Shown: positions 1 through 7,779 of the stretch, in pieces
Layout of the letters: every line of letters starts with the position of its first letter
Position numbering within the stretch: the first letter of the stretch is position 1
Origin: Pseudomonadota bacterium
GTDB taxonomy: Bacteria; Pseudomonadota; Alphaproteobacteria; Sphingomonadales; Sphingomonadaceae
Direction: 5' to 3'
Assembly (NCBI GenBank): GCA_023387085.1
Contig: JAEWIL010000030.1
Span: 1 to 42,481 of the forward strand
Length of the DNA stretch: 42,481 nt
Program-made: the position numbers and the translations under genes
The notes under the pieces: model-generated
Told to the model about the DNA's origin: nothing
Databases searched by the model: none
The model's input: the letters and a program-made list of their open reading frames with translations, nothing else

Positions 1-46
1 CCGCTGCGATTACAATGGATTGCAAGCTGGTTTTCAAGCTCTTCAT
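1..46 (-). CDS. Possible N-terminus of a secreted or membrane protein, cut by the window edge
   Basis: On the minus strand an ATG at 46 opens a frame that stays open to the window edge. The 15 visible residues are MKSLKTSLQSIVIAA: two early lysines followed by a run turning hydrophobic, as at the start of a signal peptide or membrane anchor. There is no strong Shine-Dalgarno sequence upstream. It would be divergent from pyrE, with about 230 bases between them. The family cannot be named from so short a piece, and a chance open frame remains possible. Confidence 0.35.
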   Translation of the reverse strand, partial: MKSLKTSLQSIVIAA

Positions 47-174
47 AAGGATAGTGCCGCCCGTTGCCTGTTGTTCTTGTCGATGCCCCAACCCTTTGTT
101 CGGATCGCCGGACATGCGTCGCGGCAGCCGTCCCCAAGGCTGAATCTCGCGGGCGCTATAGACCCGCTTGCCGC

Positions 175-202
175 TTGCCTCAAGCATCTCTAACACTATT
201 TT
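175..202 (+). promoter_or_regulatory. Weak candidate promoter for the pyrE operon
   Basis: TTGCCT (175-180) and TATTTT (197-202) are separated by 16 bases and sit about 77 bases ahead of the pyrE start. They lie in an AT-richer pocket of an otherwise GC-rich spacer (47-278). This is only a pattern match. I see no coding sequence or stable repeat in the rest of that spacer. Confidence 0.25.
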
Positions 203-278
203 ACGGCTGGCAAATTCTGACCGCCGAAACAGGACCGTCCGATCCGGGCGGCAACAGGAATAAAAGACAAAATCTCCC

Positions 279-863
279 ATGACCGACGATGAAATCCTGG
301 CCGAATTCCGCGCCGCCGACGCGCTGTTGCAGGGACATTTCCTGCTCTCCTCCGGCCGCCACAGCGAATATTATCTCCAATGCGCGCGCGTTCTGATGGA
401 CACCGAGCGCGCAGGACGGCTCGCCTCGGCGCTCGCCGCGAAGCTGCCCCGCGACCTTCGGCAGGCGATCGATATCGTCGTTTCGCCCGCCATGGGCGGC
501 GTCATCATCGGGCACGAGATGGGCCGCGCGCTCGGCAAGCCTGCGATTTTCGTCGAACGCCCGACGGGTACGTTCGAGCTGCGGCGCGGCTTCGCGATCC
601 CCGCGGGCGCGAAAATACTGATGGTCGAGGATGTCGTGACCACCGGCCTGTCGTCGCGCGAGGCGATGGATGCGGTGCGCGCCGCCGGCGGCGAGGTCGT
701 CGCCGAAGCCGCGCTCGTCGATCGCTCGGCGGGCAGCAACATCGATCTCGGCGTACCTTTCTACCCGCTCGTCGCGATCAATTTCCCGACCTACGCTGAA
801 AATGAACTGCCGCCCGAACTGGCGGGAACGCCGGCGATCAAGCCCGGAAGCCGCGCGAATTGA
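279..863 (+). CDS. pyrE: Orotate phosphoribosyltransferase
   Basis: This cytosolic enzyme of de novo pyrimidine synthesis joins orotate to PRPP to give orotidine 5'-phosphate. The 194-residue product has the type I phosphoribosyltransferase fold. The PRPP-binding loop ILMVEDVVTTG lies at about residues 110-120, and an early ALLQGHFLLSSGRHSEYY segment is typical of PyrE. The length is normal for the alphaproteobacterial form. It is the first gene of a plus-strand run with pdxJ, acpS and lepB, an arrangement common in sphingomonads. Its TGA stop (861-863) overlaps the TTG start of pdxJ, so the two are probably translationally coupled. The ribosome-binding site is weak. The assignment is firm on sequence and context. 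Confidence 0.95.
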   Translation: MTDDEILAEFRAADALLQGHFLLSSGRHSEYYLQCARVLMDTERAGRLASALAAKLPRDLRQAIDIVVSPAMGGVIIGHEMGRALGKPAIFVERPTGTFELRRGFAIPAGAKILMVEDVVTTGLSSREAMDAVRAAGGEVVAEAALVDRSAGSNIDLGVPFYPLVAINFPTYAENELPPELAGTPAIKPGSRAN

Positions 864-1606
864 ATTCCGATCGCTCTGGGGGGCGCCTGCGCCTGGGGGT
901 CAACATCGACCATGTCGCGACGATCCGCAACGCGCGCGGCGGCGACCACCCCGATCCGGTGCGCGCGGCAGAGATTGTCGCGGCGGTCGGCGGCGACGGA
1001 ATCACCGCGCACCTGCGCGAAGACCGGCGCCACATCCGCGACGACGACCTCGCACGCATCCAGGCGGCGACCACCCTGCCCCTCAATCTCGAAATGGCGG
1101 CGACCGACGAGATGGTCGAGATCGCGCTGCGCCATAGGCCGCATGCGGCGTGTATCGTTCCCGAAAAGCGCGAGGAGCGCACGACCGAGGGCGGTCTCGA
1201 CGCGGCGGGGCAGCATAATCATCTCGCGCCGATCGTATCGCGCCTCAACGACGCGGGCATCCGCGTCAGCCTGTTCATCGAACCCGACGCGCGCCAGATC
1301 GAGGCCGCGATGCGACTGAAAGCGCCCGTCGTCGAGTTCCACACGGGTCGTTACGCGCATTGCGAAGGCGAAGACCGCGCCGCCGAACTGCGCCGCCTCG
1401 CCGACGCCGCCGCGCTGGCGTGGAAGAACGGCATCGAGCCGCACGCGGGGCATGGCCTCACCTATGAGAATGTCGTTCCGGTCGCCGCGATCCCGCAGCT
1501 CGCCGAATTGAACATCGGCCATTATCTGATCGGCGAAGCGATCTTCACCGGACTCGAAACCGCGGTGCGCCGGATGCGCGACCTGATGGACGAGGCGCGC
1601 GGGTGA
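860..1606 (+). CDS. pdxJ: Pyridoxine 5'-phosphate synthase
   Basis: PdxJ condenses 1-deoxyxylulose 5-phosphate with 3-amino-2-oxopropyl phosphate to make pyridoxine 5'-phosphate, the last ring-forming step of vitamin B6 synthesis. The 248-residue TIM-barrel protein shows the family signature GVNIDHVATIRNARGG near the N-terminus, the segment IVPEKREERTTEGG in the middle, and HAGHGLTYEN followed by ELNIGHYLIGEAIF near the C-terminus. The start chosen is TTG at 860, inside the overlapping TTGA with the pyrE stop. It gives a short leader before the conserved LRLGVNIDHVA, and I saw no suitable ATG there. A hairpin repeat follows the stop before acpS. Confidence 0.95.
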   Translation: MNSDRSGGRLRLGVNIDHVATIRNARGGDHPDPVRAAEIVAAVGGDGITAHLREDRRHIRDDDLARIQAATTLPLNLEMAATDEMVEIALRHRPHAACIVPEKREERTTEGGLDAAGQHNHLAPIVSRLNDAGIRVSLFIEPDARQIEAAMRLKAPVVEFHTGRYAHCEGEDRAAELRRLADAAALAWKNGIEPHAGHGLTYENVVPVAAIPQLAELNIGHYLIGEAIFTGLETAVRRMRDLMDEARG

Positions 1607-1614
1607 AGAATTTT

Positions 1615-1710
1615 GTCATTGCGAGCGAAGCGAAGCAATCTCCAGCCTCCGGCATTTCGCAAGGACGATGGCTGGAGGTTGCCGCGTCGCCTTCGGCTCC
1701 TCGCAATGAC
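1615..1710. repeat. REP-like hairpin repeat, family 1, copy 1
   Basis: The element begins GTCATTGCGAG and ends with its exact reverse complement CTCGCAATGAC. The interior arms also pair in part (CAATCTCCAGCC with GGCTGGAGGTTG). It fills the pdxJ-acpS gap. Closely similar elements lie at 6858-6950 and 7670-7763. This is a short intergenic palindrome without coding capacity. It may act in mRNA stability or partial termination within the operon, but only the structure is visible. Confidence 0.85.
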
Positions 1711-1727
1711 GGCCCGAGGGGTTTGAA

Positions 1728-2129
1728 ATGATCATCGGGCTCGGTTCCGACCTCTGCAATATCGAGCGAATCCAGAATTCGCTCGACCGTTTCGGCGAGC
1801 GGTTCGAGAATCGCGTCTTCACCGATATCGAGCGCGCCAAGGCGGCGCGGCGGCCGTTCACGCGCGCGGGCACCTATGCCAAACGCTTCGCCGCGAAAGA
1901 GGCCTTCTCCAAGGCGGTCGGCACCGGCTTCAAGCGCGGGGTGTTCATGAAGGACATCGGCGTCGTCAACGCACCCTCGGGCGCGCCGACGCTGGCGCTC
2001 TCCGGCGGCGCGGCGGCACGCCTCGCCGAGATGATCCCGCCGGGACATAGCGCACATATCCACCTGACCTTGACCGACGACCATCCGTGGGCGCAGGCCT
2101 TCGTCATCATCGAGGCAATCAAGGACTGA
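1728..2129 (+). CDS. acpS: Holo-[acyl-carrier-protein] synthase
   Basis: AcpS transfers 4'-phosphopantetheine from CoA to the conserved serine of acyl carrier protein, activating it for fatty acid synthesis. The 133-residue protein begins with MIIGLGSDLCNIERI, which carries the Mg-binding Asp at residue 8. It has the second signature KRFAAKEAFSKAVGTG at about residues 52-67, with the conserved Glu. The length is normal for the family. It lies between pdxJ and lepB, and its stop (2127-2129) is 2 bases before the lepB start, so the two are surely co-transcribed. Confidence 0.95.
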   Translation: MIIGLGSDLCNIERIQNSLDRFGERFENRVFTDIERAKAARRPFTRAGTYAKRFAAKEAFSKAVGTGFKRGVFMKDIGVVNAPSGAPTLALSGGAAARLAEMIPPGHSAHIHLTLTDDHPWAQAFVIIEAIKD

Positions 2130-2131
2130 CT

Positions 2132-2974
2132 ATGGCGAAAGCGGACAAGCAGGACGACGGCGGCTGGGGCAAGCTGATCCGCGACATCGTCGTGATCCTG
2201 GTGCTTGTGCTGGGTATCCATAGCTGCGTCGCCAAACCCTTCTATATTCCGTCCGATTCGATGATGCCGATCCTGCGCAACGGCGACCGGCTGGTGGTGA
2301 GCAAATATCCCTATGGCTGGTCCTATGCCTCGGCGAGCTTCCACCTCGCGCCCAAAAAGCCGGGCCGCCTGTTCGGCAAGTTGCCGGCGCGCGGCGATAT
2401 CGTCGTGCTCGAACATCCGGTGACGCGCGTCGACTATATCAAGCGCGTGATCGGCCTGCCCGGCGACACGATCGAACTGCGCGGCGGCGCGCTGATCATC
2501 AACGGCAAGCCAATCAAGCGCGAGGTCGAGCCGATGCTCAGCTTGCCGGTCGACGCGAACATGCCCGGCCCCGACAGCAGCCTTGGCCGTTTCATCACGC
2601 GCGACGCGAGCGGCAAGGAAGTGCTCGAACTTCCGATCGTCCGCGAAACGCTGCCCGGCGGGGCGACGTTCGACACGATCGATATGGGTCCCGGCTATAT
2701 GACCGACAATTACGGGCCCGAAAAGGTGCCCGCCGGTCATCTGTTCCTGATGGGCGACAACCGCGACGGCAGCGCCGACAGCCGCGTGTCGGTCAGTCAG
2801 AAAGGCCTCGGCGGCCCCGTGCCGTTCGACGCGATCGCCGGCCGCGCCGAGATCATCAGCTTCTCGACTGACGGCACCGCCGAATGGTATAATCCGCTCA
2901 GCTGGTTCAGGGCCCTTCGTTCGGGCCGCGCGGGAACCAACCTCCGCCCCGCGCATGATGAAGGCACGAAATAG
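2132..2974 (+). CDS. lepB: Signal peptidase I
   Basis: Signal peptidase I removes signal peptides from exported preproteins at the periplasmic face of the inner membrane. The 280-residue protein has a short cytosolic head, one membrane segment at about residues 17-33, the box B motif with the nucleophile (PSDSMMPIL, Ser43) and the general base in DYIKRVIGLPGD (Lys104). Box E (GDNRDGSADSR) lies near residue 210. The frame is open upstream to 2087, but ATG 2132 is preferred because it follows directly after the acpS stop and gives the usual short head. It is co-transcribed with acpS and probably with the downstream transporter. Confidence 0.93.
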   Translation: MAKADKQDDGGWGKLIRDIVVILVLVLGIHSCVAKPFYIPSDSMMPILRNGDRLVVSKYPYGWSYASASFHLAPKKPGRLFGKLPARGDIVVLEHPVTRVDYIKRVIGLPGDTIELRGGALIINGKPIKREVEPMLSLPVDANMPGPDSSLGRFITRDASGKEVLELPIVRETLPGGATFDTIDMGPGYMTDNYGPEKVPAGHLFLMGDNRDGSADSRVSVSQKGLGGPVPFDAIAGRAEIISFSTDGTAEWYNPLSWFRALRSGRAGTNLRPAHDEGTK

Positions 2975-2984
2975 GAGGCGTGAC

Positions 2985-4121
2985 ATGACGGCAGCGAGGA
3001 AGACGACCGCGACGCGGAAAAAGACGATGACCGTCCCTCCTGCCGCGCCGGAAGCGCAAAAGGCGGACGAGCACAAGGAAGCGCCGGGGCCGACCGAGAT
3101 TCGCAGCCAGCTTTTACGCAACGAGCTTTTGAAGGCGGGGGCATGGCTGGGCCTCGCGCTGCTCATCGGCCTCTGCATCGTGCTCATCCAGCCGATCCTC
3201 CTGATCTTCGCTGCCATCGTCGTCGCCGCGATCCTCGACGGCGGAACCCGTCTGCTCGGCCGGGTCCTTCCGATCGGACGCGGGTGGCGCTTGCTGATCG
3301 TGTGCCTGTCGCTCGTCGCCTTCCTCGCCTGGACGATGATGTTCGCCGGTTCCCAGATCGCGGACCAGGCGGCGACACTTCAACAGGTCGTCATGGGACA
3401 GGTCGAGCGTATCGGGGCCTGGGCGGGCGAGCATGGCATGGGCGAGCTTCAGTTCGATCCCAAGACGATTGCCGACAATTTCGCCGGCACAGTCGGGCGC
3501 GTAACCGCCGCGGTCGGGACGGTGGTGGGGGCGCTGACCAGCGTGGTGATGGTCGTCATCCTCGGCATCTTCATAGCCATCGAGCCGCGCCTCTACGAGC
3601 GCGGCGTGGCGTGGATGCTGCCGATGAAGGCCCGCGACAATTTCTATATCACCACCGCGCGGATGGGCTTCACATTGCGCCGGTTGATGGCCGGCCGCCT
3701 GCTCGGCATGATCGTCGAGGGCGTCGGCACCTGGCTCGCGTGCCTCGCCGTGGGCATTCCGATGGCCGCGCTGATGGGACTGCTGACCGGCCTTCTGGCC
3801 TTCATCCCCAACATAGGCGCAATCGTGTCGGGCGTTTTGCTCGTCCTTGTGGGCTTTTCGGCGGGAACCGACGCGGGCCTGTGGGCGATTGCGATCTATT
3901 TCATCGTCCAGACGGTCGACGGCTATCTGATCGTACCGATGGTCGCCAAACAGACGGTCGATCTGGCTCCCGCGCTCGTGCTCGGCGCGCAGATATTGTT
4001 CGGCACCCTGCTCGGGATCATGGGCCTGTTCCTTGCCGACCCGATTGTCGCGATGATCAAGGTCGCGCTGGAACGCGAGGCGGAGCGCAACGCGGGGGCA
4101 GCCAAGGCGGCCGCCACCTAG
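2985..4121 (+). CDS. AI-2E family (PerM/YdiK-type) membrane transporter
   Basis: This 378-residue polytopic inner-membrane protein belongs to the AI-2E transporter family (PF01594). Known members export autoinducer-2 or act as Na+/H+ antiporters or permeases, and its substrate cannot be read from sequence. The first 45 residues are a Lys/Thr/Pro-rich soluble head. Hydrophobic segments follow at about 60-100 and 105-130, with a further group between 190 and 370 including the conserved FIPNIGAIVSGV and the terminal GIMGLFLADPIVAMIKV. The start at 2985 is chosen because AGGAGG lies just upstream at 2972-2977, although the frame is open from 2955. It ends the plus-strand housekeeping run and faces the acyl-CoA synthetase gene at 21 bases. 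Confidence 0.85.
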   Translation: MTAARKTTATRKKTMTVPPAAPEAQKADEHKEAPGPTEIRSQLLRNELLKAGAWLGLALLIGLCIVLIQPILLIFAAIVVAAILDGGTRLLGRVLPIGRGWRLLIVCLSLVAFLAWTMMFAGSQIADQAATLQQVVMGQVERIGAWAGEHGMGELQFDPKTIADNFAGTVGRVTAAVGTVVGALTSVVMVVILGIFIAIEPRLYERGVAWMLPMKARDNFYITTARMGFTLRRLMAGRLLGMIVEGVGTWLACLAVGIPMAALMGLLTGLLAFIPNIGAIVSGVLLVLVGFSAGTDAGLWAIAIYFIVQTVDGYLIVPMVAKQTVDLAPALVLGAQILFGTLLGIMGLFLADPIVAMIKVALEREAERNAGAAKAAAT

Positions 4122-4142
4122 CGCCGCTCACCGCACGCCGGG

Positions 4143-5708
4143 CTATCCCACCGCGCGGTCGCGGCCTTCCCAATAGGGCGCGCGCAATTCGCGGCGCAGC
4201 ACCTTGCCCGAGGGGTTGCGCGGCAGCGCGTCGATGAAGTCTATGCTCTTGGGGGCCTTGTACGCTGCGATGCGCTCGCGCGCCCACGCGATCACGTCGG
4301 CCGGCTCGACTTCGGCGCCCGGCGCCGGCACGACCAGGGCCTTCACCGCCTCGCCCCATTTATCGTCGGGTACGCCGATCACCGCGACGTCGGCGACGCC
4401 GGGGCAGCCCATGATCGCGCTCTCGACCTCGGCCGGATAGACATTCTCGCCGCCCGACACGATCATGTCCTTGATCCGGTCGTGGACGAAATAGAAGCCG
4501 TCGGCGTCGCGAAAGCCGACGTCGCCGGTGTGTAGCCAGCCGTCGACGACGGTTTCGGCGGTCGCTTCCGCGCGGTTCCAATATTCCTTCATGACGATGT
4601 CGCCGCGGATCGCGATTTCGCCGATCTCGCCGTCGCCGAGCGCCCGCCCTTCGCCATCGAGGATCGCCATTTCGGTCTGCGGCCAGGGCTTGCCGCACGA
4701 GGTGAGCTTGCCCGGCAGATCATGCGCCGAGGGTGAGAGGTAGGAACCGCCGCCCGAGCTTTCGGTCATGCCGTAAAATTGCACGAAATCGCAGCCGAAG
4801 GTCGCGCGCGCCCGCCGCAGCACATCCTCCGCGATCGGCGACGCGCCATAGGCGATCGAGCGAAGATGCGAATAATCGCCGCTGTCGGTACCCGGCTGCT
4901 GGAGCATCATCTGGATCATCGCCGGCGCGAGGAAGGCATGCGCGACGCGCTCGTCGGTCATCATCCCGATTGCGTCGCCCGCTGCGAAGTCCTTGACGAG
5001 CACGAGTCGGCCGCCCTGCGCGAGCCCCGAGAAGCTGACGTTCGTGCCCGCAACATGGAACAGGGGCATGACGATCATCACCGTCTCGTCCTCGCCATAG
5101 GCAAAGCCGTCGACCTCGGTCGCCATTTCGAGGAAGCGGCGATAATTCTTGTTCGCGAGTACCACCCCCTTCGGGCGGCCCGTCGTGCCGCTGGTATAAA
5201 GCTGGAGCACATCGTCGCTCAATTGCGGTTCGGCGGCGGGCGCCGTCGCCGGGGCGTCACCCAACCACATTTCGAGCGGGTCGAACGCCGGATGCTCGCC
5301 GTAGAGCGCGACAAGCCGCGGCGGATTGGCGAGACCGGCGACCGCCGCGAGCGCCAGGTCGAAGAAATCTTCGCCGACGAACAGCAGCTTCGGTCCGGCA
5401 TCGCCGAGGATGAAGGTGATCTCGCCCGCGGCGAGCCGGTTGTTGACCGGCGCCAGGCACGCGCGCGCGCGTGCCGTGCCGAAAAAGAGCGGATACCAGC
5501 CGTCATGGTTCTTGGTCAGCACCGACACGCGGTCGCCCCGCACAATGCCCGAAGCGATCAGGGCGTGCGCGACGCGGTTCGACCGGGCATCGAGTTCGGC
5601 GAAGCTCGTCTCGCGGGTCCCGAATTTCACCGCGACCGCATCGCCGCGCTTGCGCGCCTGCGCCGACGGGATATCCGCCAAGGTCCGGATCGCGTCCAGA
5701 TCGATCAT
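4143..5708 (-). CDS. AMP-forming acyl-CoA synthetase (ligase)
   Basis: This 521-residue member of the ANL superfamily would activate a carboxylic acid as acyl-AMP and then form the CoA thioester. The P-loop motif YTSGTTGRPKG lies at residues 171-181 and FYGMTESSGGG near 320. The hinge/adenine region GWLHTGDVGFRDADG and the C-terminal NPSGKVLR, with the catalytic lysine, are present, so it looks active. The acid is not predictable; the general shape is that of fatty or aromatic acid ligases. The start at 5708 places the usual N-terminus (MIDLDAIRTLADIP) after a purine-rich GGGAGAGAA. It is divergent from a MetE-like gene, and one TTAG-N4-CTAA-type site at 5744-5757 lies between them, 36 bases from this start. 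Confidence 0.88.
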   Translation of the reverse strand: MIDLDAIRTLADIPSAQARKRGDAVAVKFGTRETSFAELDARSNRVAHALIASGIVRGDRVSVLTKNHDGWYPLFFGTARARACLAPVNNRLAAGEITFILGDAGPKLLFVGEDFFDLALAAVAGLANPPRLVALYGEHPAFDPLEMWLGDAPATAPAAEPQLSDDVLQLYTSGTTGRPKGVVLANKNYRRFLEMATEVDGFAYGEDETVMIVMPLFHVAGTNVSFSGLAQGGRLVLVKDFAAGDAIGMMTDERVAHAFLAPAMIQMMLQQPGTDSGDYSHLRSIAYGASPIAEDVLRRARATFGCDFVQFYGMTESSGGGSYLSPSAHDLPGKLTSCGKPWPQTEMAILDGEGRALGDGEIGEIAIRGDIVMKEYWNRAEATAETVVDGWLHTGDVGFRDADGFYFVHDRIKDMIVSGGENVYPAEVESAIMGCPGVADVAVIGVPDDKWGEAVKALVVPAPGAEVEPADVIAWARERIAAYKAPKSIDFIDALPRNPSGKVLRRELRAPYWEGRDRAVG

Positions 5709-5743
5709 TTCTCTCTCCCACACTCGCTTTTGAACTTGAATTA

Positions 5744-5757
5744 GATAGAATACTAAG
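5744..5757. promoter_or_regulatory. Operator-like motif TTAG-N4-CTAA, copy A
   Basis: GATAGAATACTAAG matches the best copy in the window (CTTAGAATACTAAG) at 12 of 14 positions. It sits in the divergent gap between the acyl-CoA synthetase (start 5708) and the MetE-like gene (start 5796), close enough to control both. It is one of six such sites between 5.7 and 18.2 kb. MarR-type control is inferred from the palindromic form and from the two MarR genes nearby. Confidence 0.6.
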
Positions 5758-5795
5758 CAAATGTTTGGCCAGCCCAAAAATCGAGAGGACCGGCC

Positions 5796-6848
5796 TTGTT
5801 CAACCACCCCATATTGCCCACGACGATCGTCGGAAGCTACCCCCAGCCCGACTGGCTGATCGACCGCGAGCGACTGAAGGCCAGCCTGCCCCCGCGCGTA
5901 CGCGCCGAGACGCTGTGGCGTATTCCCGAACCCTGGCTTGCCGATGCACAGGAGGCCGCGACGCTGATGGCGATCCGCGATCAGGAAGAAATCGGCATCG
6001 ACATCGTCGGCGACGGCGAGATGCGGCGTGAAAGCTATTCGAACCGGCTGGCGACCGCGCTGTCGGGAATCGATACCGAAAAGCATGGCACCGCGATCGA
6101 CCGCACCGGCAACGCCAATCCGGTGCCCCTCGTCTCGGGCCCGATCCGCCGCGTTGCGCCGATCGAGGCACAGGACGCCGCCTTCCTCCGCCGCCATTCG
6201 ACCAAGCCGGTCAAGCTCACCCTGCCCGGCCCCTTCACGATGACGCAGCAGGCCGAGAACGGCTATTACCCTGACCTCAGGTCGCTCGCGATGGACTATG
6301 CCGACGCGGTCAATGCCGAGGTGAAGGATCTGTTCGCGGCGGGAGTCGACGTCGTCCAGCTCGACGAGCCCTATCTGCAGGCGCGGGCCGCCGAGGCGAA
6401 CAGCTATGCGATCGAGGCGATCAACCGTGCGCTCGACGGCGTCGGCGGCACCACCGCGCTACACATCTGCTTCGGCTATGCGATGGTGCATCACGGGGCC
6501 GGCGCGACCGGACCGAAGCCCAAGGCCTATGACTTCCTCGCCGAACTCGAGGCGTCGGCGATCGACGTGATCTCGATCGAGGCGGCGCAACCGGGGCTCG
6601 ATCCCGCGATCCTGGCCGAACTGCCGACCAAGACGATCATGTACGGCGTGCTCGACCTGTCGATTCCCGAGGTGGAAACGCCCGAGGTGATCGCGGGGCG
6701 GATTCGCGAGGCGCTGCGCTATGTCGACGCCGAACGCCTGTGGGTCGCACCCGATTGCGGGATGAAATACCACAGCCGCGACCATAGCCAGGCGAAGCTG
6801 AAGGCGATGGTCGATGGCGCGGCGCTGGTGCGCGCGGAGCTGAAATAA
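5796..6848 (+). CDS. Stand-alone MetE C-terminal-type zinc methyl/alkyl transferase
   Basis: This 350-residue protein corresponds to the catalytic (C-terminal) half of cobalamin-independent methionine synthase, without the N-terminal half of full MetE (about 750 residues). All four zinc ligands of the family can be placed: His223 and Cys225 in ALHICFGYA, Glu262 in ISIEAAQPG, and Cys321 in APDCGMKYH. It should therefore bind Zn and activate a thiol. The family includes methionine synthases using other methyl donors and the epoxyalkane:coenzyme M transferases, so the acceptor is open. The start is TTG at 5796, after GAGAGGAC; no in-frame ATG lies nearby. It is divergent from an acyl-CoA synthetase and shares operator copy A with it. 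A separate housekeeping metE or metH elsewhere is likely but not visible. Confidence 0.8.
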   Translation: MFNHPILPTTIVGSYPQPDWLIDRERLKASLPPRVRAETLWRIPEPWLADAQEAATLMAIRDQEEIGIDIVGDGEMRRESYSNRLATALSGIDTEKHGTAIDRTGNANPVPLVSGPIRRVAPIEAQDAAFLRRHSTKPVKLTLPGPFTMTQQAENGYYPDLRSLAMDYADAVNAEVKDLFAAGVDVVQLDEPYLQARAAEANSYAIEAINRALDGVGGTTALHICFGYAMVHHGAGATGPKPKAYDFLAELEASAIDVISIEAAQPGLDPAILAELPTKTIMYGVLDLSIPEVETPEVIAGRIREALRYVDAERLWVAPDCGMKYHSRDHSQAKLKAMVDGAALVRAELK

Positions 6849-6857
6849 GCCAACCTC

Positions 6858-6950
6858 GTCCGTGCGAGGAACGCAGCGACGAAGCAATCCCGGCCACCGG
6901 CCTAGTGCGAGGTCGACGGCTGGAAATTGCTGCGCTACGCTTGCAATGAC
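6858..6950. repeat. REP-like hairpin repeat, family 1, degenerate copy 2
   Basis: The left end (GTCCGTGCGAG) and right end (TTGCAATGAC) are mutated versions of the family 1 termini. The interior GAAGCAATCC and GGAAATTGCTGCGCTACGC match the other copies at 1615-1710 and 7670-7763. It separates the convergent MetE-like and alpha/beta-hydrolase genes, where it could act as a two-way 3' barrier. Confidence 0.7.
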
Positions 6951-6955
6951 GAGCG

Positions 6956-7648
6956 TTATGCGTCGATGAAATCCGACAGCAACCCCGCCACAACCTCGGG
7001 GGCCTCGACAGTCGGCAAATGCCCTGCCCCGGCAATCACTTCGAGCCGTGCGCCGGGGATCGCGTTCCGTATCTCGTCGTGATGCGCGCGGCTGGTGATG
7101 CCGTCCTTCTCGCCCCAGATCAGCAACGTGGGCACAGAAATTTCGCCGAGGCGCGGACGGCTGTCGATCCGCGCCATGATGGCGCGCTGCTGTGCGAGGA
7201 AAGTATCGGCGCCGGTATCCGCCGCCATCCTGCGCGCGATACCGAGCAGGCGTTCATCATCGCGCTTTTCCTCGGGGAACAGGATCGGGATGCGTTCTTC
7301 GACCACCTGGTCGAAATTGCCGCTCTCGACAAGGTCGATATAGCCCTGCCGCCGCGCGGTCTGTGCGGGGCCGTCGGCCGACGCGAGCGTCGAGATCAGC
7401 GCCAGCTTCGCAACGCGCCCTGGCGCACGGCGCATCACTTCGAACGCGATAAAGCCGCCCATCGCATGGCCAACCAGCACGAACTTCGGTGGCGCACCGT
7501 CGAGGAGACGCTGCGCAAAGCCCTCGATCGTGTCGTCGCTCCGATTATCGGCGACGATGACCTCGCGGTCGGGCCAGGCGTCGATCAGCGGTTGCCAGAC
7601 GGCCTCGGTCAGGAGTTGGCCGGTGATGAGAATGATAGGGAGAGTCAT
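6956..7648 (-). CDS. Alpha/beta-hydrolase fold protein with Ala in place of the nucleophilic Ser
   Basis: This 230-residue protein is a compact alpha/beta-hydrolase without a signal peptide. The nucleophile elbow, normally G-x-S-x-G, reads VGHAMGG, with alanine at residue 62. The codon is GCG, so this is not a reading ambiguity. The other triad members appear intact: Asp182 in WGEKDG and His210 in GAGHLP. An ordinary serine esterase mechanism is therefore not expected. The protein could be a non-hydrolytic member (lyase, binding protein or sensor) or an inactivated paralogue. The start is ATG 7648. The gene is bracketed by two family 1 repeats (6858-6950 and 7670-7763). The substrate is unknown. 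Confidence 0.8.
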   Translation of the reverse strand: MTLPIILITGQLLTEAVWQPLIDAWPDREVIVADNRSDDTIEGFAQRLLDGAPPKFVLVGHAMGGFIAFEVMRRAPGRVAKLALISTLASADGPAQTARRQGYIDLVESGNFDQVVEERIPILFPEEKRDDERLLGIARRMAADTGADTFLAQQRAIMARIDSRPRLGEISVPTLLIWGEKDGITSRAHHDEIRNAIPGARLEVIAGAGHLPTVEAPEVVAGLLSDFIDA

Positions 7649-7669
7649 GGGTTCAATCCTGATTTCTTC

Positions 7670-7763
7670 GTCATTGCGAGCGAAGCGAAGCAATCTCCAG
7701 CGATTGGTCCTGCGCAAGGCCGATAGCTGGAGATTGCTTCGTCGCTACGCTCCTCGCAATGAC
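7670..7763. repeat. REP-like hairpin repeat, family 1, copy 3
   Basis: Termini GTCATTGCGAG and CTCGCAATGAC are exact inverted repeats. The interior CAATCTCCAGC pairs closely with GCTGGAGATTG. It lies between the alanine-nucleophile hydrolase (start 7648) and the end of the D-2-hydroxyacid dehydrogenase gene (stop at 7780), that is, at the 3' end of the kinase-enolase operon. It may protect that 3' end or reduce read-through. Confidence 0.85.
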
Positions 7764-7779
7764 GGCAAGGGGCAAATCT

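Noticed and set aside
64..282. 72-codon plus-strand frame ahead of pyrE
   Set aside because: No recognisable domain, composition like GC-rich non-coding sequence, and it overlaps the pyrE start region. The spacer more probably holds the operon promoter.
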